Assembly: GCA_016720595.1 (NCBI GenBank)
Contig: JADKKI010000005.1
Location: 269,527 to 333,526 of the forward strand
Direction of reading: 5' to 3'
DNA: 64,000 bases
DNA from: Myxococcales bacterium
GTDB lineage: Bacteria > Myxococcota_A > Polyangia > Haliangiales > Haliangiaceae
In this document: positions 18,544 to 27,361 of the stretch, in pieces
Numbering within the stretch: the first letter of the stretch is position 1
How the letters are laid out: every line of letters begins with the position of its first letter
The notes under the pieces: model-generated
Told to the model about the DNA's origin: nothing
The model's database searches: none
Seen by the model: only the letters and a program-made list of their open reading frames with translations
Position numbers and translations under genes: made by a program

Positions 18544-19446
18544 GTGCGGCAGCTGCTCTCGTCCGCAGCGATCGTGGTCGCGATGACCGCGACCGCGAGC
18601 GCCGGCCCGGCCGTGATGGTGTTCCCGCTGTCCGCGGGCAAGCTGCCGACGGCGATGGCCAAGGCGCCGGCGAAGCTGACCGAGGCGCTCGCGAGGTCGA
18701 TCGACGCCGAGGTCGCGAACGTGCCGATCGAGGACGCCGCCGGTCTCCTCGACTGCGATCCCGAGGCGACGCCATGTCTCGAGGCGGTGTCGCGTTCGGT
18801 CAAGGCCAAGCGGATCGTGTTCGGTGCGATCACCGCCGACGACGACGGCGCGGTGAAGGTCACGCTGACCCGCTTCGATCCCGGGCCGGATCGCCAGCAG
18901 CGCACGTTCGAGCTGGTGAGCACCACCACCGACTCGATGGCCGAGGAGCTCGCGCGCGTTGCGGCACCGCTGTTCGGCAAGACCGCGCAGCCCATGGTCG
19001 GCGACAAGCCGCCGCCCAACCCGACGGATCCAGACGGGCCGACGGGCCCGACAGGTCCGCGAGGTCCGGACGATGGCACGCACACGGATCCCGCCCACGG
19101 CAGCATCCGCGGCTCGACGTGGGGCATCGTCGGAGGTGGCGCGGCGATCACCGGCATCGGCATCGCGCTTCTGGTCTCCGCGCGGGGCATCGCCGACGAG
19201 GTCGACAAGGCACCGCGCAACACGCCGCAGGACTTCAAGGAGCTGACCGCGCTCGAGAGCAAGGGCGAGACCCGCCAGCGGCTCGGGCTGGTGCTGACGG
19301 CGGTCGGCGCCGTCGGGCTGGGCTACGGGATCTACCGCGCGCTCGGCGATCGCCGCGCGCCTCCTTCGGAGGCAAGCGCGATGCACCTCACGCCGGTCCC
19401 GCTGCCGGGTGGCGCCGCACTCGTACTCACGATGGGGATGCCATGA
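18544..19446 (+). CDS. Exported protein with two membrane helices, kinase-operon partner
   Basis: 300 residues from a GTG at 18544, 2 bases after the kinase stop. Signal peptide at the start (IVVAMTATASA). Residues 22-155 look like a small alpha/beta domain (VMVFPLSAGKLP, RIVFGAITADDDGAVKVTLT). A Gly/Pro collagen-like linker follows (PDGPTGPTGPRGPDD), then two hydrophobic stretches (TWGIVGGGAAITGIGIALLV and LGLVLTAVGAVGLGYGIY), and a tail with HLTPVPLPGG. The same paired helices and a TPV tail occur in the protein at 50468, also next to a kinase gene. Family unnamed; function unknown. It ends in an ATGA overlap with the next gene. Confidence 0.75.
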   Translation: MRQLLSSAAIVVAMTATASAGPAVMVFPLSAGKLPTAMAKAPAKLTEALARSIDAEVANVPIEDAAGLLDCDPEATPCLEAVSRSVKAKRIVFGAITADDDGAVKVTLTRFDPGPDRQQRTFELVSTTTDSMAEELARVAAPLFGKTAQPMVGDKPPPNPTDPDGPTGPTGPRGPDDGTHTDPAHGSIRGSTWGIVGGGAAITGIGIALLVSARGIADEVDKAPRNTPQDFKELTALESKGETRQRLGLVLTAVGAVGLGYGIYRALGDRRAPPSEASAMHLTPVPLPGGAALVLTMGMP

Positions 19447-20657
19447 AGATCGCGCTGACGACTCTCGTTCTCGCCGCGTGCTCGTTCCCCACGCCCTCGG
19501 AGCAGTACAGCTGTCGCACCACCGACGACTGCGATGACGGTCGCGTGTGCACGCAGGGCTACTGCGTGATCGGGAACGTGATCGACATCGACGCGCCGAT
19601 GACGGACACGCCGCCGATGATCGATTGCACCACGTTCCCATCGCGGCACTTCGACGCGTGCATGATCCCGGCGCCGACCGGCGCTCTCGAGCTCACCACG
19701 GCGGGCACGTACACGTTCGACACCACCGCTGGCAGCCTGCTCGCGCCGGGCGGCGGCGCGTCGCTGCCCCCGAGCGGCGTGATCGCGAATGGCCGCGTGG
19801 TCTCCGTGTCGTCGCTGACGATCGGCGCGGGGGTCACGCTGCGTGTGATCGGCGCGAACCCGCTGATCATCGCGTCGTGGGGGACGGTCGACGTCGCCGG
19901 TACGATCGACGCGTCGAGCCTCGGCACGGCGGGGAGCGTCGGTGCGGGCGCGAACCCGACCGGCTGCGCGACACACGTGGCGAGTGTCGGACAGAACGGC
20001 GCGGGCGCGGGCGGCGGCGGTGGTGGCGGTGCGACGAGCGTGGGTGGGCGCGGCGGCGGCGGGAACAACGGCGCCAACAACGGTGGCAATGGCGGAGCCC
20101 TGATCGCGGCGCCGCTGCTGCTCGGCGGTTGCCCCGGAGCACGCGGTGGCCTCGGGAACTCGACACCGGGCGACGGTGGCGACGGTGGCGGCGCGGTCCA
20201 GCTCACCGCGCGGCTCTCGGTCACCGTCGCGGCCACCGGCAGCGTGCTCGCGGGCGGTGCCGGCGGCAAGCCCGGAGCGGCGAGTGGAAGCGGTGGTGGC
20301 GGCGGTGGTGGTGGCGCGGGAGGCATGGTCGGCATCGAAGCGCCGATGCTCACGCTCGCGGCCGGCGCGGTGATCGCGGCCAACGGTGGTGGCGGCGGTC
20401 AAGGCGCCGGCAACAACGTCGGGAACGCCGGGCAGAATGGTCAGCCCAGCGCCGCCCGCGCGACCGGCGGCAACACCGGCTCGGGTGGCGTGGGTGGCCT
20501 CGGCGGCGGCGGCCTCATCACGGCCGGCGGCAATGGCGCGACGGATGGCTCGGGCGGTGGCGGTGCAGGCGGCGCGTCCGGGTTCATCAGCTTCAAGGCC
20601 GCGATGCGCAGCGTGGCCGGTGCGATCGTCTCGCCGACGGCGACCATCGTTCCGTAG
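19443..20657 (+). CDS. Gly-rich predicted lipoprotein
   Basis: 404 residues; ATG overlaps the preceding TGA (ATGA). Type II signal peptide ending LVLAAC (Cys13), then a Cys-rich knob (QYSCRTTDDCDDGRVCTQGYC) often seen in myxobacterial surface lipoproteins, an Asp/Pro spacer, and a strand-rich region (GTYTFDTTAG, SLTIGAGVTLRVIG). The remaining 240 residues alternate Gly/Asn-rich loops with short strands, suggesting a beta-helix or a Gly-rich adhesive surface layer. No catalytic motif is seen. Last gene of the kinase operon. Confidence 0.78.
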   Translation: MKIALTTLVLAACSFPTPSEQYSCRTTDDCDDGRVCTQGYCVIGNVIDIDAPMTDTPPMIDCTTFPSRHFDACMIPAPTGALELTTAGTYTFDTTAGSLLAPGGGASLPPSGVIANGRVVSVSSLTIGAGVTLRVIGANPLIIASWGTVDVAGTIDASSLGTAGSVGAGANPTGCATHVASVGQNGAGAGGGGGGGATSVGGRGGGGNNGANNGGNGGALIAAPLLLGGCPGARGGLGNSTPGDGGDGGGAVQLTARLSVTVAATGSVLAGGAGGKPGAASGSGGGGGGGGAGGMVGIEAPMLTLAAGAVIAANGGGGGQGAGNNVGNAGQNGQPSAARATGGNTGSGGVGGLGGGGLITAGGNGATDGSGGGGAGGASGFISFKAAMRSVAGAIVSPTATIVP

Positions 20658-20690
20658 CCGTTCGCCGCGGTTCGTCGCAGCGCCGGCTAC
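20654..20690. terminator. Inverted repeat spanning two convergent stop codons
   Basis: GTAGCCG at 20654-20660 pairs with CGGCTAC at 20684-20690 around a 23-base loop. Each arm contains the TAG stop of one of the convergent genes. The long loop and missing T-run make it a weak terminator candidate. Confidence 0.3.
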
Positions 20691-22123
20691 GGCTGCTGTG
20701 CGTGCACGGCGAGCACGTCGGCCACGCACAGCGTGAGGCGGCGCGCGGTGGGCACGTGCAGGAACTCGTTCGGACCGTGGGCGTTCGAGCCAGGCCCGAG
20801 CACGCCGGTGATGCAGAACTGCGCCTTCGGGAACTTCTCGCCGAGCATGTACATGAACGGGATCGTGCCGCCTTCGCCCATGTACATCGCCGGCTTGCCG
20901 AAGTGCCGTTGCGAGGCATCGTCGAGCGCCTTGTCGAGCCACGGCGCCATCTCCGGCGCATCCCACCCGGCGCTCGCCGTGCCGCCGACGAACCGGACCT
21001 TCGCGCCGTACGGCGGATCCTTCTCGAGCGCTGCCTTGACCGCGGCCTGTGCCTTGGCCGGATCGACGCGCGGCGGGATGCGGATCGAGAGCTTCAGCGT
21101 GGTGGTCGGTCGCAGCACGTTGCCGGCATTGCCGATCGGCGGCCAGCCATCGGCGCCGGTGATCGCGAGGCCGGGGCGCCACGTGCGGTTCAGGATCAGC
21201 TCGGTGTTGTTGCCCTGGACGACCGGGGACACGCCGGGCTGCAGCGGGAACTTGTTCCACACCTCGTCGCCGATCACGGTCGCGGTACGCTCGGCCTGGA
21301 GCACGCGCGCGCGCGGGATCTGGACGGCGAGCTCGGCGAGCTTGACCACGCCGGTGTGCGAGTCATCGATCCGATCGAGCAGCTGGCGGATCACGCGCTC
21401 GCTGGCCGCGACCACGCCGGTGCCGTCGCCGGAGTGCACGCCTTCGGTCAGCAGCGAGACCTCGAGGTTGCCGATCACGAGGCCGCGCAGCGATGTCGTG
21501 GACCACAACTGGTCGTAGTTCGCACAGCCGGAGTCGAGACAGACCACCAGCGAGAGGTCGCCGATCCGCGGCGCCAGGTGATCGATGTACGCGGGCAGGT
21601 CGTAGCTGCCAGACTCCTCGCAGGCCTCGATCAGCACCACGCAGCGCGCGTGCGGGATCTTGTCCTTGCGGAGTGCGTTGATCGCGGTCAGCGACGCGAA
21701 GATCGCGTAGCCGTCGTCGGCGCCGCCGCGACCGTAGAGCTTGTCGCCATCGATCACCGGGGTCCACGGACCGAGGCCCTCGCGCCACCCGGTCATCTCG
21801 GGCTGCTTGTCGAGGTGGCCGTACAGCATCACGGTGTCACCCGCCTTGCCGCCCGTCCCCGGGATGTCGATGAAGATCACCGGGGTCCGCGGCTTGTCTC
21901 CGTCGTTCAAGCGCACGATCTCGAGCTTGGCGCCCTCGGGGAGCTGCTGCTTCGCCCAGCCGGCGAGCAGGTCGACGGCCTTCTCCATGTGGCCGGACTT
22001 GACCCACTCGGGATCGAACATCGGCGACTTGTTCGGAATCTTGATGTAGTCGACGAGCGTCGGGACGATCGACGACGCGAACTTCTCCGTCACCCACTGC
22101 GTGGTGCTGTCTGCGAGCGGCAT
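20687..22123 (-). CDS. M20 family metallopeptidase
   Basis: 478 residues, cytoplasmic, the usual length for M20 dipeptidases. Metal and catalytic residues are visible: YGHLDKQPE (His and catalytic Asp), GRGGADDGYA (bridging Asp), EACEESGSYD (catalytic and ligand Glu), CLDSGC (ligand Asp), and AHGPNEFLHV near the end (ligand His). The dimerisation lid domain lies between roughly residues 200 and 340 (LEVSLLTEGVHSGDGTG). Likely hydrolyses dipeptides or N-acylated amino acids using two zinc ions. A single-gene unit with a TAGAGT hexamer 6 bases before the ATG. Confidence 0.93.
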   Translation of the reverse strand: MPLADSTTQWVTEKFASSIVPTLVDYIKIPNKSPMFDPEWVKSGHMEKAVDLLAGWAKQQLPEGAKLEIVRLNDGDKPRTPVIFIDIPGTGGKAGDTVMLYGHLDKQPEMTGWREGLGPWTPVIDGDKLYGRGGADDGYAIFASLTAINALRKDKIPHARCVVLIEACEESGSYDLPAYIDHLAPRIGDLSLVVCLDSGCANYDQLWSTTSLRGLVIGNLEVSLLTEGVHSGDGTGVVAASERVIRQLLDRIDDSHTGVVKLAELAVQIPRARVLQAERTATVIGDEVWNKFPLQPGVSPVVQGNNTELILNRTWRPGLAITGADGWPPIGNAGNVLRPTTTLKLSIRIPPRVDPAKAQAAVKAALEKDPPYGAKVRFVGGTASAGWDAPEMAPWLDKALDDASQRHFGKPAMYMGEGGTIPFMYMLGEKFPKAQFCITGVLGPGSNAHGPNEFLHVPTARRLTLCVADVLAVHAQQP

Positions 22124-22129
22124 GAGCGC

Positions 22130-22135
22130 ACTCTA
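22130..22135 (-). promoter_or_regulatory. Putative -10 element, M20 peptidase gene
   Basis: TAGAGT on the minus strand, 6 bases before the ATG at 22123. Confidence 0.45.
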
Positions 22136-22148
22136 CACCCGAGGGCGT

Positions 22149-23951
22149 TCAGGGTTGGGCGGGAGGCAGGCATCCCACCAGCTTGTCCCGGGCGGCGGAT
22201 CGTCGCGCCGGCGCCGGGAGCACGCCGCCGCGGCCGATCTTGTTGGCGCGGTTGGTCCAGCCGGCGTAGCCATTCGCGGTCCAGGGGGTCGCACCCCAGC
22301 CGAGCCAGAACCAGCCCAGGCGCACGTCGCCATGGACGACCGCGCGCACCGCGAGCTTCGCGCACCGCGTGATCCGGTAGGCCAGCGCGACGCGCCCGGT
22401 GTGCGAGGCGGCGAGGGTCTCCTCGGGAGCGAAGTGGGTGTTGACCCCGAACAGCAGGAAGTCCTGCACGAAGCCGACGATCGTGGACAGGATGTTGAAC
22501 ACCAGGTGGAACACGCCCGAGAGCGGGAGCGCCAGGAACTTGTGGGCGTGGCCGCGGACGTCGTGGTCCTGGAGCATCGCCAGGAGCGTCGCGACGCCAC
22601 GGATCACCACCTCGGTGAGGTAGCCGAGGGCCACGAGGGCGAGCCACGCCGCGGGGCGCTTCGCGAACGGCCAGCCGACGAGGGCGATCAGGATCACGGT
22701 GTGGATCCAGATCAGGAGCAGGAGATCGGCGACCACCCAGAACCCGAGATCCCACGAGAACGCCGGCATCCGGCCGAATCGGGCGAGCAAGAACGTGCGC
22801 GAGGTGTTCCAGCGCACGCGCTGCTTGAACAGCGCGCGGACGGTGGTGGGAGTGGCGGTGTAGACGCGCGCGAGCGGGTCGTACGCGATCGGCCGCACGA
22901 GGCCCGATCGGAGCAGCCGCCACAGCGCGTGGAGCGGGGAGCGCGGCAGCTCGAGATCGATCTTCCCGCGCTTCCACCGCGCGGCCATCGCGATCCAGGC
23001 GACCCAGGTGTCGTCGCCGGGGCCCGCCGTCGCCTCCACGTTCGGAGCGCCGGTGAACGCGGCGAAGCTCGGGGGAGCCGCGCCGAGCCACCACTTCGCG
23101 AGATCGCGATAGCGGAGCGAGTGCATGAACGCGGCGTGGCGTGCCTGCTGGGCGTGCAGGTCGGTCCACGTGCAGTACAGCGCGCCCGACACGCCGGTGA
23201 CCGGGAGCAGGCCACGGTTGTTGCGGGCGATGCTGATCGACGTCATGTACTCGCGCGCGACCTGGAGCGCGAGCTGGTAGCGCATCGTGCAGTAGGCACG
23301 CACGCCGGCCCAGTAGTGTTCGCGGCGCACGAGCACGTTGGAGGCGACGATCATCGGCCGCTGGCGCGTGAGCCAGCCCGGGCGCACGAGCTTCGCCACC
23401 ATGCGCTCGAGCGCGCGCGGTGCCAGCACGCCATCGGCGTCCATGTTGAAGAACACGGGTGGCACGCTCGCGAGCTCACCGGCCGCCACGGCGAGCTCGG
23501 CGCGCGCGAGCCCCGCGGCTACGGCCACGCCCTTGCCCGCGCGGCGGGGGACGCGGGCGACGAACACCGTCATCCGGTCCCGGATCGCGAGCGCCCAGCG
23601 TTCGAGCTCACCGACCACCGCCGGTTGGTCGTCCGCGCCGTCGATCGACATCACCAGCACGACCTTCCCGGGATAGCCGTTGCTGACCACGGTCGCGGCG
23701 GCGTCACGCAGATCGTCGAGATCACTCGCCGAGCGGACGAGCGTCGGGATCACGACCAGCACGTCGACCGCCTCGGTCGGCGTGAGACCACGGAACGCTG
23801 GCCGGATCCGCGCCACCCGGGCCAGGGTCTGGAACCACACGGCGAAGTAGCCCGAGAAGTAGAGCACCATCGAGATCAGGAACGGGCGCCACAGCCGGCC
23901 GAGGACCTCGACGGCGTCTGCGTTCCCGATGCTCCAGAGGATCGTGTCCAT
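22149..23951 (-). CDS. Processive GT2 glycosyltransferase, exopolysaccharide synthase-like
   Basis: 600 residues. One or two N-terminal membrane helices (PFLISMVLYFSGYFAVW), a GT-A domain with VLVVIPTLVRSASD, GKGVAVAAGLA, the DxD motif in FFNMDADGVL, an acidic catalytic pair in GPGDDTWVAW, and KQRVRW, which fits the QxxRW motif of processive synthases. Several C-terminal membrane helices follow (LLLLIWIHTVILIALVG). This arrangement matches cellulose, hyaluronan and alginate (Alg8) synthases that polymerise and export a glycan across the inner membrane. Last gene of a three-gene operon with HlyD-like and TolC-like partners. The sugar cannot be read from the sequence. Confidence 0.85.
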   Translation of the reverse strand: MDTILWSIGNADAVEVLGRLWRPFLISMVLYFSGYFAVWFQTLARVARIRPAFRGLTPTEAVDVLVVIPTLVRSASDLDDLRDAAATVVSNGYPGKVVLVMSIDGADDQPAVVGELERWALAIRDRMTVFVARVPRRAGKGVAVAAGLARAELAVAAGELASVPPVFFNMDADGVLAPRALERMVAKLVRPGWLTRQRPMIVASNVLVRREHYWAGVRAYCTMRYQLALQVAREYMTSISIARNNRGLLPVTGVSGALYCTWTDLHAQQARHAAFMHSLRYRDLAKWWLGAAPPSFAAFTGAPNVEATAGPGDDTWVAWIAMAARWKRGKIDLELPRSPLHALWRLLRSGLVRPIAYDPLARVYTATPTTVRALFKQRVRWNTSRTFLLARFGRMPAFSWDLGFWVVADLLLLIWIHTVILIALVGWPFAKRPAAWLALVALGYLTEVVIRGVATLLAMLQDHDVRGHAHKFLALPLSGVFHLVFNILSTIVGFVQDFLLFGVNTHFAPEETLAASHTGRVALAYRITRCAKLAVRAVVHGDVRLGWFWLGWGATPWTANGYAGWTNRANKIGRGGVLPAPARRSAARDKLVGCLPPAQP

Positions 23952-23957
23952 GGCGGC

Positions 23958-25331
23958 TCAGGGACGGACGCGGAGGATGCGCTCGCGGACGGCGTCCTTG
24001 TCGTCGAGGACGAGGACGGCATACTGGCCACGGGCCATCTCGCCCCACGGATCCTGGGTCACCACCTCGCCCGAGAGGATCTCGCCGACGCGGCCGACGG
24101 TGTGACACGAGAACACGCCCCACGTGCAGTCGAGGACGCGCGCCCCGGCGTGGACGGAGGCCAGCTGGGTGTACGGGATGAACGCGACATCGGTCGCCGC
24201 CTTCATCGCGCGATGAAGCGGGCGAGACTCCACCTCGGCGAGGAGCGTGCGCTGGGTCGCGAGGCTGGCGACCGCCGCGGAGCGGAGGGCGCGGTGGCCG
24301 CGGGCCTCGGCGCGGAGACGCTCGATCTCGACCTCGATGCGGGCATCGCGCTCGTCCCCGGCCGCGACCTCGGGCATGCGACCGATCGTGGGTGCGTTGC
24401 CGTCCCCGGTCCCCGCGCGGAGTGCGCGTAGCGCCGAGGAGGTCTGCCGTCGCTTGATCGAGGCCTCGCCGATCTGGCGCTCGAGATCGGTCATCTCGAG
24501 AGCGAGCTGATCGCGCGCCTGCTCCTCGCGGTCGACCGCGGTCCGATCGACCAGCCCGGCGGCGAGGTCGGCCCGCGCACGGGTGACCAGCTCGATCTGC
24601 CGGGCGTGTAGCCCCTGGAGCAGCCCGTACTGCCGCTTCATGATCCCCGAGGCCGCCGCGAGCCCGCCGGCCTCGACCCGGCTGGTCTCCGCCTGCCACT
24701 TCATCATCTCGCTGGAGTTGCCACGCAGCGCCGACAGTCGCGCGATCGCGCTGTCGATCGCGCCGATCTCGCCGTCGAGCCGCGCGACCTCCGCATCGAT
24801 CCTCGACAGCTCGTCGAGGTGGCGCTGATGAGCCATCCGGAGGGACTGGATCTGATCGCTGTCGGGGGACAGGTGGAGTGGGGCCACCCAGCCATCCGTG
24901 ATCACGTAGTAGACCTGCACGCCGACCCAGGTCAGGCCTGCCAGCGTGGCAGTGATGAGTGAGAGCGCGAACAGGCGCCCGACGAGCGACTTGCCGGGCT
25001 GGGTATCCGCCGTCGGGACGCCGCTGGTCGCCGGGAGGACCGCGGCCGCGACCAAGGCGAGCGGCGCTGCGGTGACCTGGCTCTCGGTGACCTCGGTGTC
25101 GTCGGTGACCTCGGTGACCTCGGGCGCCTCGCTGGTCTTGCTCTCGCTGACCGCGCTGACCTCGATCTCGTAAGGCTCCGGGGCTCCCACCGTCGGGAGG
25201 GGCGCGGAGCCCTCCGCCTGCGGGACCACGGTGAGCACCGGGATCGGAGTCGTGAACGAGACCTTGGCGGACTCGAACGCGGCATCGATCTCGGACTCCA
25301 CGATTCTCAGCATCGAATTGGTCTTCTTCAT
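23958..25331 (-). CDS. HlyD/Alg44-like membrane fusion protein
   Basis: 457 residues from the ATG at 25331, which overlaps the upstream TGA (ATGA); longer in-frame starts are Arg-rich read-through of the neighbour. N-terminal 115 residues are cytoplasmic, acidic and Thr/Val-rich. One membrane helix follows (LFALSLITATLAGLTWVGV), then a long periplasmic coiled coil (residues 150-350) and a C-terminal beta domain (VAFIPYTQLASVHAGARVLD, GRVGEILSGEVV) typical of periplasmic adaptor proteins. The topology resembles Alg44 and HlyD, which bridge an inner-membrane exporter to an outer-membrane channel. No PilZ c-di-GMP site (RxxxR) is recognised in the N-terminal part. Confidence 0.78.
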   Translation of the reverse strand: MKKTNSMLRIVESEIDAAFESAKVSFTTPIPVLTVVPQAEGSAPLPTVGAPEPYEIEVSAVSESKTSEAPEVTEVTDDTEVTESQVTAAPLALVAAAVLPATSGVPTADTQPGKSLVGRLFALSLITATLAGLTWVGVQVYYVITDGWVAPLHLSPDSDQIQSLRMAHQRHLDELSRIDAEVARLDGEIGAIDSAIARLSALRGNSSEMMKWQAETSRVEAGGLAAASGIMKRQYGLLQGLHARQIELVTRARADLAAGLVDRTAVDREEQARDQLALEMTDLERQIGEASIKRRQTSSALRALRAGTGDGNAPTIGRMPEVAAGDERDARIEVEIERLRAEARGHRALRSAAVASLATQRTLLAEVESRPLHRAMKAATDVAFIPYTQLASVHAGARVLDCTWGVFSCHTVGRVGEILSGEVVTQDPWGEMARGQYAVLVLDDKDAVRERILRVRP

Positions 25332-26404
25332 GGCAGAACTCCTGCGAGCGGGCGACGAGCGGTGGCGAGCGTGGAGAGATAGGTGTGGCGAGCCTCGAGC
25401 TCGAAGATCTCGAGGGTGAAGCGGGCGACGAGCTGCTTGGCGGCGTCGTTGGCGACGGCGGCGATGCGATCGCGCTCGGCGACCTGGGCTGCGAGCTCGG
25501 TGTCGAGTGTCGCGAGCTCGGCGCCGAGGTCCGCCACGCTGCGCTGCATCGCTCGGCCGAGGTGTTCGAGCTGGCCGGGTAGGGCACGATCGTCGGTCTG
25601 GTGCTCGCGCTCGCGCGCGTCGAGGGCGCGGCGGTTCGCACGGCCCACGAACGGCTGACCGAGCGAGTAGCCGAGCTCGACCACCGCGAACCAATCGGCG
25701 CGCTCCCCGCCGGCCACGCCGGCACGGACGTCGAGCCGCCACGCCGACAGGCCACGGAGTGCAGCGCGCTCCCGATCCAGGGCGAGCTCGCTGGTGCGCA
25801 CGTCGTGGGCGAGCTGAGCGAGCTGCGGGGCGGCGGGTGCGTCGCGCTCGAGCTCCTCGAGCTCACCTGCCTCGCGGCGGGCGGCGGTCAAGCGCACGCG
25901 AAACGAGCCGCGCCGCGTGCGCAGCTCGTCGACCTCGATCGCGGTCGCGCGCTGGTGCTCGAACCGCTCGATCGCGTCGGAGACCAGCGCATCGATCTCG
26001 GGGAGGTGGTGCTCGAGGTAGGCGATCTCGGCGCGCACGGCCGCGAGCTCGCCGAAGCGCGCCCCCACACCGAGCGCGCGCCCGGCACGGTCCGCGGCGA
26101 TCGTGCGGCTACACTCCGCACGCGCGATCCGCTCCAGCGCGCGGCCACGCAGCGCATCGACCGTGGAGAATCCGAGGGACGCGCGGGCCTGCAGGCCATC
26201 CGTGACGCCGACGGGGTCCCCGGCGTCGACCACGCTCGGGGCGCGCGCGCCTTCGACCAGGATCCGCGGCGCATACAGGAGGACGGCCTCGGCCCGGGCC
26301 TCGGCCCGCAACCGCTCGCACACAGCGCCGGTGCCGTCCGCGGCGGCGATCGTGGTGGTGAGGCTGAACACCACGAGGGTCGCGGTCGATACACCAAGCA
26401 GCAT
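25328..26404 (-). CDS. Exported TolC-like coiled-coil protein
   Basis: 358 residues from the ATG at 26404, chosen because it opens a clear signal peptide (TATLVVFSLTTTIAAADG). The mature protein is almost wholly helical with long heptad-like stretches (RTRRGSFRVRLTAARREAGE, EHQTDDRALPGQLEHLGRA), and a strand pair in the middle (DVRAGVAGGERADWFAVVEL, followed by GYSLGQPF). That pattern of helical hairpins interrupted by a short beta barrel segment is the outer-membrane efflux protein (TolC/OEP) plan. Homology is remote and inferred from architecture. First gene of the glycan export operon. Confidence 0.65.
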   Translation of the reverse strand: MLLGVSTATLVVFSLTTTIAAADGTGAVCERLRAEARAEAVLLYAPRILVEGARAPSVVDAGDPVGVTDGLQARASLGFSTVDALRGRALERIARAECSRTIAADRAGRALGVGARFGELAAVRAEIAYLEHHLPEIDALVSDAIERFEHQRATAIEVDELRTRRGSFRVRLTAARREAGELEELERDAPAAPQLAQLAHDVRTSELALDRERAALRGLSAWRLDVRAGVAGGERADWFAVVELGYSLGQPFVGRANRRALDAREREHQTDDRALPGQLEHLGRAMQRSVADLGAELATLDTELAAQVAERDRIAAVANDAAKQLVARFTLEIFELEARHTYLSTLATARRPLAGVLP

Positions 26405-26441
26405 GTCGTCTGGGTGTGTCGACCAGGTTCCAAAGTCGTTT

Positions 26442-27299
26442 ATGTCGGCGGTTTTGACACCCCGCGGGAGTCGATCCCTGGTGGTGTGCGTCGCGTTCGC
26501 GGCGTGTCTTTCCGGCGAGGTGCACGCCGCACCGGCGCGTCGGGCGATGTACGTGCGCGACGCCGCCCTCCTCACCACCACGCCACCGAGCCGGGCGCGG
26601 CTCGATCGGCTGCTCGATCACAAGCAGGTCACGGAGGTCATCCCGTACAACCTCGGTCCGCTGCTCGCCACGGTCAACGAGCGCGAGGGCGTCGCGCTGT
26701 GGATCGACGAGCTGCATCGGCACGGCGGGCGGGTGATCGTCCCGATCGCCGGCCACGATCGGCTGCGGGCGCTCGACACCATGCTCGCCGAGCACCCGAC
26801 GACCTGGATCGACGGGATGATCACCGAGGTCGAGTTCTGGAATCGCGCAGATCGCGTGATCGCGTTCGAAGAGATGATGGCGCTCGTCGCCGACATGCGG
26901 ATGCAGGCAGCGCTGTGGCGGCACGGTGGGCGCGTGATGCCCGTGGGCGCGTACCTTGGCTATCCGACGCAGGCGGAGGCGGCCCGCCTGGCGACCTCGA
27001 TCGACTTCGCGTACCTCGACTACAGCGTGACGAGCCCGGGCCGTGCGTGGGGCTGGGTCCACGCCACCGGGGGGCCGCTGCGGCAGCGGTTCGGCTGGCT
27101 CGCGAGCGCGGGTGTCGAGGTCTGGCCGATCTTCTATGCGGCCGGTGAGGTCGACATGGCCCCGGCACTGCGCGCCGACGGCACGAACGCCGCCGAGCTG
27201 CGGTTCCGCACCGACCTGGCGACCGATCGCGAGCTCGGCAAGCTCTCGGTCACGGGCTTTGCCTACTTCACCTTCGAGGCGATGCCAGATCCTCGGTGA
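26442..27299 (+). CDS. Secreted protein, possible TIM-barrel glycoside hydrolase
   Basis: 285 residues with a signal peptide ending CLSGEVHAAP. The body alternates strands and helices in a beta/alpha barrel rhythm: TEVIPYNLGPLL, GGRVIVPIAGHDRLR, WIDGMITEVEFWNRAD, RVMPVGAYLGYPT, SIDFAYLDYS, VEVWPIFYAAGE, KLSVTGFAYFTFEAMPD. Acidic residues at strand ends (Glu in MITEVEFWN, Asp in AYLDYS) could be catalytic, as in glycoside hydrolases, but I do not recognise a specific family. The start is 37 bases from the divergent start of the export operon, so the two units probably share a regulatory region and a pathway. Confidence 0.65.
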   Translation: MSAVLTPRGSRSLVVCVAFAACLSGEVHAAPARRAMYVRDAALLTTTPPSRARLDRLLDHKQVTEVIPYNLGPLLATVNEREGVALWIDELHRHGGRVIVPIAGHDRLRALDTMLAEHPTTWIDGMITEVEFWNRADRVIAFEEMMALVADMRMQAALWRHGGRVMPVGAYLGYPTQAEAARLATSIDFAYLDYSVTSPGRAWGWVHATGGPLRQRFGWLASAGVEVWPIFYAAGEVDMAPALRADGTNAAELRFRTDLATDRELGKLSVTGFAYFTFEAMPDPR

Positions 27300-27349
27300 T
27301 CACGTGTCGTGGTCCTCGCGGTCCACCACTGGATCATCCTCGGAACGTA

Positions 27350-27355
27350 TATGAT
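27350..27355 (+). promoter_or_regulatory. Putative -10 element, NAD(P)-binding protein gene
   Basis: TATGAT, five of six bases as the -10 consensus, 6 bases before the GTG at 27362. It supports this GTG over a longer start at 27296. Confidence 0.5.
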
Positions 27356-27361
27356 CGCGTC

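Noticed and set aside
16532..18775. A 747-codon minus-strand open frame
   Set aside because: Antisense to the kinase at 16511; composition is Arg-rich noise.
18495..19442. A longer N-terminus for the Gly-rich lipoprotein
   Set aside because: It reads out of frame through the kinase-partner gene; the ATG at 19443 opens a proper lipoprotein signal and overlaps the previous stop.
20011..20600. Repetitive GGC-rich tract as a CRISPR or intergenic repeat
   Set aside because: It is in frame within the Gly-rich lipoprotein and has no regular repeat-spacer structure.
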